17,435 nucleotides of DNA from an uncultured bacterium (GTDB lineage Bacteria; Bacteroidota; Bacteroidia; Bacteroidales; Muribaculaceae): NCBI GenBank assembly GCA_905214735.1, contig CAJMNI010000046.1, forward strand, positions 1 through 17,435. Direction: 5' to 3'. The notes under the pieces are model-generated. The model did not search any database. It saw nothing but the letters and a program-made list of their open reading frames with translations, and was not told the DNA's origin. Positions 15,321-17,435 of the stretch are shown in pieces. Position 1 is the first letter of the stretch. Each line of letters opens with the position of its first letter. A program made the position numbers and the translations under genes.

Positions 15321-16199
15321 ATGAAAGAATATGTAGTAGGAATGGGAGAAGCCCTCTGGGACGTTCTCCGCGATGGAAAAAAGATCGGCGGCGCACCCGC
15401 CAATTTCGCTTACCATGTGTCGCAGTTCGGTCTGCCGAGCTGCGTGGTCAGCGCCGTCGGTCCCGATCTGCTCGGGAAGGAAATTATCGAGAACTTCACC
15501 TCCAAAGGGCTCAACCATCTCATCGAGGAGGTGCCCTACCCCACCGGCACCGTGCAGGTGGAAATCGACCAGGCCGGAGTTCCGCAGTATGAAATCAAGG
15601 AGAATGTGGCGTGGGACAATATTCCCTACACCTCCCGCCTCGAACAGCTCGCCAAGAACACCAAGGCAGTCTGCTTCGGTTCGCTGGCGCAGCGCAACGT
15701 TGTGTCGCGCGACACGATAGGCCGTTTTCTCGACGCCATGCCCAAGGGCGACGACACTCTGGTGGTGTTTGACGTCAACCTTCGCCAGGGTTTCTACAAC
15801 AAGGAGATTCTCTGCGATTCGATGAAGCGCTGCAACATCCTGAAGATCAACGACGAGGAACTGGTGACCGTGAGCCGCATGTTCGGCTATCCCGGCATCG
15901 ACCTGCAGGACAAATGCTGGATTCTCTTAGGGAAATACAATCTGAAGATGCTCATCCTCACCTGCGGCATCAACGGCAGCTACGTCTTCACCCCGGGCAA
16001 CGTCTCCTTCCAGCCGACGCCTGAAGTCGACGTGGCCGATACGGTTGGCGCCGGCGACTCCTTCACCGCCGCCTTCATTTCGGGAATACTCAAAGGGAAA
16101 TCGGTGGCCGAGGCCCATACGAGCGCCGTGCTCACCTCCGCCTTTGTCTGCACCCAGAAAGGCGCCATGCCGATCCTCCCCAAAGAGCTCCTGCAATAA
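15321..16199 (+). CDS. PfkB-family fructokinase (BT1757-like)
   Basis: A cytoplasmic ribokinase-fold kinase that phosphorylates incoming fructose with ATP, feeding glycolysis. The 292-residue length is normal. Near the N-terminus GGAPANFAYH (23-32) forms the sugar-binding motif and AVGPDLLG (45-52) is the family signature region. DVNLR (151-155) is also conserved. The C-terminal signature DTVGAGDSF (240-248) provides the anion hole and catalytic base D246. Ten bases separate it from the permease, and a hairpin terminator follows, so it is the last gene of the fructose-uptake operon. The PfkB family also holds ribokinases and adenosine kinases; the context decides for fructose. Whether the product is the 6- or 1-phosphate is not visible; bacterial enzymes of this type normally make fructose 6-phosphate. 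Confidence 0.92.
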   Translation: MKEYVVGMGEALWDVLRDGKKIGGAPANFAYHVSQFGLPSCVVSAVGPDLLGKEIIENFTSKGLNHLIEEVPYPTGTVQVEIDQAGVPQYEIKENVAWDNIPYTSRLEQLAKNTKAVCFGSLAQRNVVSRDTIGRFLDAMPKGDDTLVVFDVNLRQGFYNKEILCDSMKRCNILKINDEELVTVSRMFGYPGIDLQDKCWILLGKYNLKMLILTCGINGSYVFTPGNVSFQPTPEVDVADTVGAGDSFTAAFISGILKGKSVAEAHTSAVLTSAFVCTQKGAMPILPKELLQ

Positions 16200-16221
16200 A
16201 CAGCCGACACCCCCGAGAGCT

Positions 16222-16247
16222 GTTACAGTTAAGAGCAGTTACAGTTA
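16222..16247. repeat. Short direct repeat GTTACAGTTA
   Basis: GTTACAGTTA occurs at 16222-16231 and 16238-16247, 16 bases apart, between the fructokinase stop and its terminator. It is too short to assign a role. Confidence 0.5.
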
Positions 16248-16270
16248 TAAGTTTTCTATCATAATCAGAA

Positions 16271-16313
16271 GCCGGCCCTGTGCTCCGCGAGGAGCCCGGA
16301 CCGGCCGCTTTTC
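16271..16313 (+). terminator. Terminator of the permease/fructokinase operon
   Basis: GCCGG and GCTCC pair with GGAGC and CCGGC across an internal loop, closed by a GCGA tetraloop and followed by TTTT at 16309-16312. It lies about 70 bases after the fructokinase stop. Confidence 0.78.
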
Positions 16314-16530
16314 TACCAATCAATGAGGCCTTATTGAACTGATATAGGCTGATTCGTGAAAAGTGCGTAGCTCACAAGTGTAGGTTACGCGGGTTATTTT
16401 TTTGCCTTTTTGGTTCGCGTCGTATCGCGTGTATGATATTTCCGGCTCGCACCAATGCCATTTGCCTTCAGGCAAATGAGCGCACCAAATTTCTGGCACA
16501 CTCTCCCGCTTTGATGTCTATCTATATGCC
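16314..16530. other. Gene-free spacer
   Basis: With 16200-16313 this makes a 331-base stretch without a gene. I see no plausible coding frame here. It holds a run of seven T followed by GCC-TTTTT (around 16397-16410), the hairpin at 16459-16478 and nothing else recognisable. It separates the fructan locus from the decayed ATPase gene and looks like worn sequence at the locus edge. Confidence 0.5.
16459..16478. repeat. Perfect palindrome CATTTGCC-TTCA-GGCAAATG
   Basis: An 8-bp perfect stem with a 4-base loop, flanked on both sides by GCACCAA in the same orientation (16449-16455 and 16482-16488). There is no T-tract on either strand. It may be an mRNA 3' stem for the decayed ATPase or a small dispersed repeat; one copy alone cannot tell. 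Confidence 0.45.
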
Positions 16531-17145
16531 TTAGATTGTTCGGACGTTCAGATAGCGGGGCGCCACGTCCGGGCCGTCGTAAATGAGTGTCTGGCTCTTG
16601 ATACGATCTTTGAGGAGCTTCCCCAAATAGCGCAAATTGTCAAGAAAATTTTCGCGGAAGGTTTTCCCCGCCTTTATCTCAAATGCGTCATATTGAAACA
16701 TCAGTTCGTCGGTCGGGACATCAGTCAGAAGCCGCGCGAGTTCCGGAAAAGAAAAGGGCAACAGTTCAAACAGAGCGCATCTTCCGGCAAGAGATTCACT
16801 TACCGAATGCAACAGCGAAAAATTGCTGCTTCCCGTTAGAATATAACGACAGTTGGAGTTTCTGTCCACCCGGTTCTTTACGGCTGTTAGCACTTCGGGA
16901 CAGTTTTGCACCTCGTCGATAACAGCATTTTCCCCGAGGGAATCCATAAAGAAATCCATATCTGTCAGGGCTCGGGTTCATGTGCCTATATCGTCCATTG
17001 TCGCAAACTTGTAGTCGCTGAAGAGATGTTGGCAGAGCGTGGTTTTTCCTGACTGGCGCGGGCCGGTGACGATAATGACGGAATAATACTTCTGCACCTC
17101 AAGAATATGAGGGCTGACAGCGCGAGGAATATACAGACCATCCAT
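16531..17145 (-). pseudogene. Decayed AAA-family ATPase with DUF4143 tail (nonsense codon and internal deletion)
   Basis: Intact members are AAA ATPases of about 380-400 residues, common and often horizontally acquired in Bacteroidota. Reading from ATG at 17145: MDGLYIPRAV ... VIIVTGPRQSGKTTLCQHLF, with a perfect Walker A. The frame then hits TGA at 16978-16980 (codon 56, GT-stop-TRAL), in the place of a likely CGA arginine codon. The same frame continues with Walker B-like NAVIDEVQNCPEVL, sensor-like YILTGSSNFSLL, SLAGRCALFELLPFSFPELARLL, then jumps to the DUF4143 end: FEIKAGKTF ... LIYDGPDVAPRYLNVRTI. Only 205 codons remain, so roughly 180 residues of the middle appear to be missing. The promoter is still recognisable. 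No functional ATPase is expected. Confidence 0.85.
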
Positions 17146-17181
17146 TTTCTGACAATTTTAAAGTGATACTTTAAATTTGCA

Positions 17182-17212
17182 CAAAAATAAAAAAACATCC
17201 CGCTTCTCCAAC
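17182..17212 (-). promoter_or_regulatory. Promoter of the decayed ATPase gene
   Basis: On the minus strand GTTG (17212-17209), 19 bases, then TATTTTTG (17189-17182). The -7 element is exact and the -33 has three of four bases at the canonical 19-base spacing. Transcription would start near 17175, about 30 bases before the ATG at 17145. Confidence 0.65.
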
Positions 17213-17227
17213 TTTACAGCCAATAAT

Positions 17228-17251
17228 TTCACTGACAAGTTCACTGACAAG
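17228..17251. repeat. 12-bp perfect tandem duplication
   Basis: TTCACTGACAAG occurs twice head to tail, followed by TTCAG as the start of a partial third copy. It lies upstream of the ATPase promoter, in DNA without a convincing gene, and looks like a slippage duplication. Confidence 0.7.
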
Positions 17252-17296
17252 TTCAGATTCAGACCCCTATGCAAGAATCCGCCAATGAAATTCAAA

Positions 17297-17329
17297 AGGC
17301 CCCTTGCTCTCGTGTGGAGCAAGAGGCCT
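17297..17329 (-). terminator. Hairpin, probable terminator of a minus-strand gene beyond the right edge
   Basis: AGGCC-C-CTTGCTC pairs with GAGCAAG-A-GGCCT (12 pairs, one mismatch) around a 7-base loop. On the minus strand it is followed by TTTTGAATTTC. That orientation fits a gene running leftward from outside the window. The remaining bases to 17435 show no gene I can support. Confidence 0.6.
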
Positions 17330-17435
17330 CAACCCTTTGGAAGCGATCTTATAACAACCAATTAATCTTTAGGACTATTCTAGAGATATTCAGAAAATAG
17401 CTAACTGATTATTTGTCAGATTGGTAGATTTTTAT

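Noticed and set aside
14501..15403. Minus-strand open frame of 300 codons opposite the permease
   Set aside because: The opposite strand encodes a clear twelve-helix transporter. The antisense product is highly acidic and charged, as expected from reversing hydrophobic codons.
1..17435. CRISPR array, tRNA, rRNA, insertion sequence or phage genes
   Set aside because: No spaced repeat array, cloverleaf, transposase, integrase or structural phage gene was seen on either strand.

Overview
The window looks like a chromosomal segment of a gut Bacteroidales, most plausibly Muribaculaceae or a close relative. Evidence: a SusC/SusD pair, a hybrid two-component system, lipoproteins with acidic SDD tails after the lipobox cysteine, several Bacteroidota-type -7 elements (TANNTTTG), and a protein ending in the GLPAGLYIAGGKKIYVK-style tail. 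The family-level placement is inference. Most of the window (about 1.56-16.3 kb) is one fructan, probably levan, utilisation locus resembling BT1754-BT1765 of Bacteroides thetaiotaomicron.

Layout. (1) 70-1515, plus strand: two housekeeping genes, rubrerythrin and recO, with a terminator between them. (2) 10455 down to about 1670, minus strand: susC, susD, a DUF4960 surface lipoprotein, a GH32 endo-levanase-type lipoprotein, and last a secreted beta-sandwich protein whose start is disrupted. The block ends at a T-tract terminator (1559-1592). (3) 13438-10694, minus strand: a hybrid two-component regulator with a periplasmic sugar-binding sensor and its own terminator. (4) 13623-16199, plus strand, divergent from the regulator: a short GH32 C-terminal remnant, a fructose-permease-type MFS transporter and a PfkB fructokinase. 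(5) 16531-17145, minus strand: a decayed AAA/DUF4143 ATPase with a nonsense codon and an apparent large internal deletion.

How the genes would work together: the surface levanase cuts levan, DUF4960 and SusD hold the oligosaccharides, and SusC imports them. Periplasmic exo-GH32 enzymes would normally release fructose, which both signals through the regulator and enters the cell by the permease for phosphorylation by the kinase. The exo-enzyme slot holds only a 160-residue remnant, so this step must come from elsewhere in the genome or be lost.

The most informative non-coding signal is a shared promoter architecture. The susC promoter and the GH32-remnant/permease/kinase promoter both carry TTGATA-N15-TTGATA-N21-TANNTTTG, with 21 of 27 positions identical across the tandem repeat and identical spacing to the -7 element. 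This is very likely the binding site of the locus regulator. Apart from this operator, the system belongs to a known class; I do not see a wholly new machine here.
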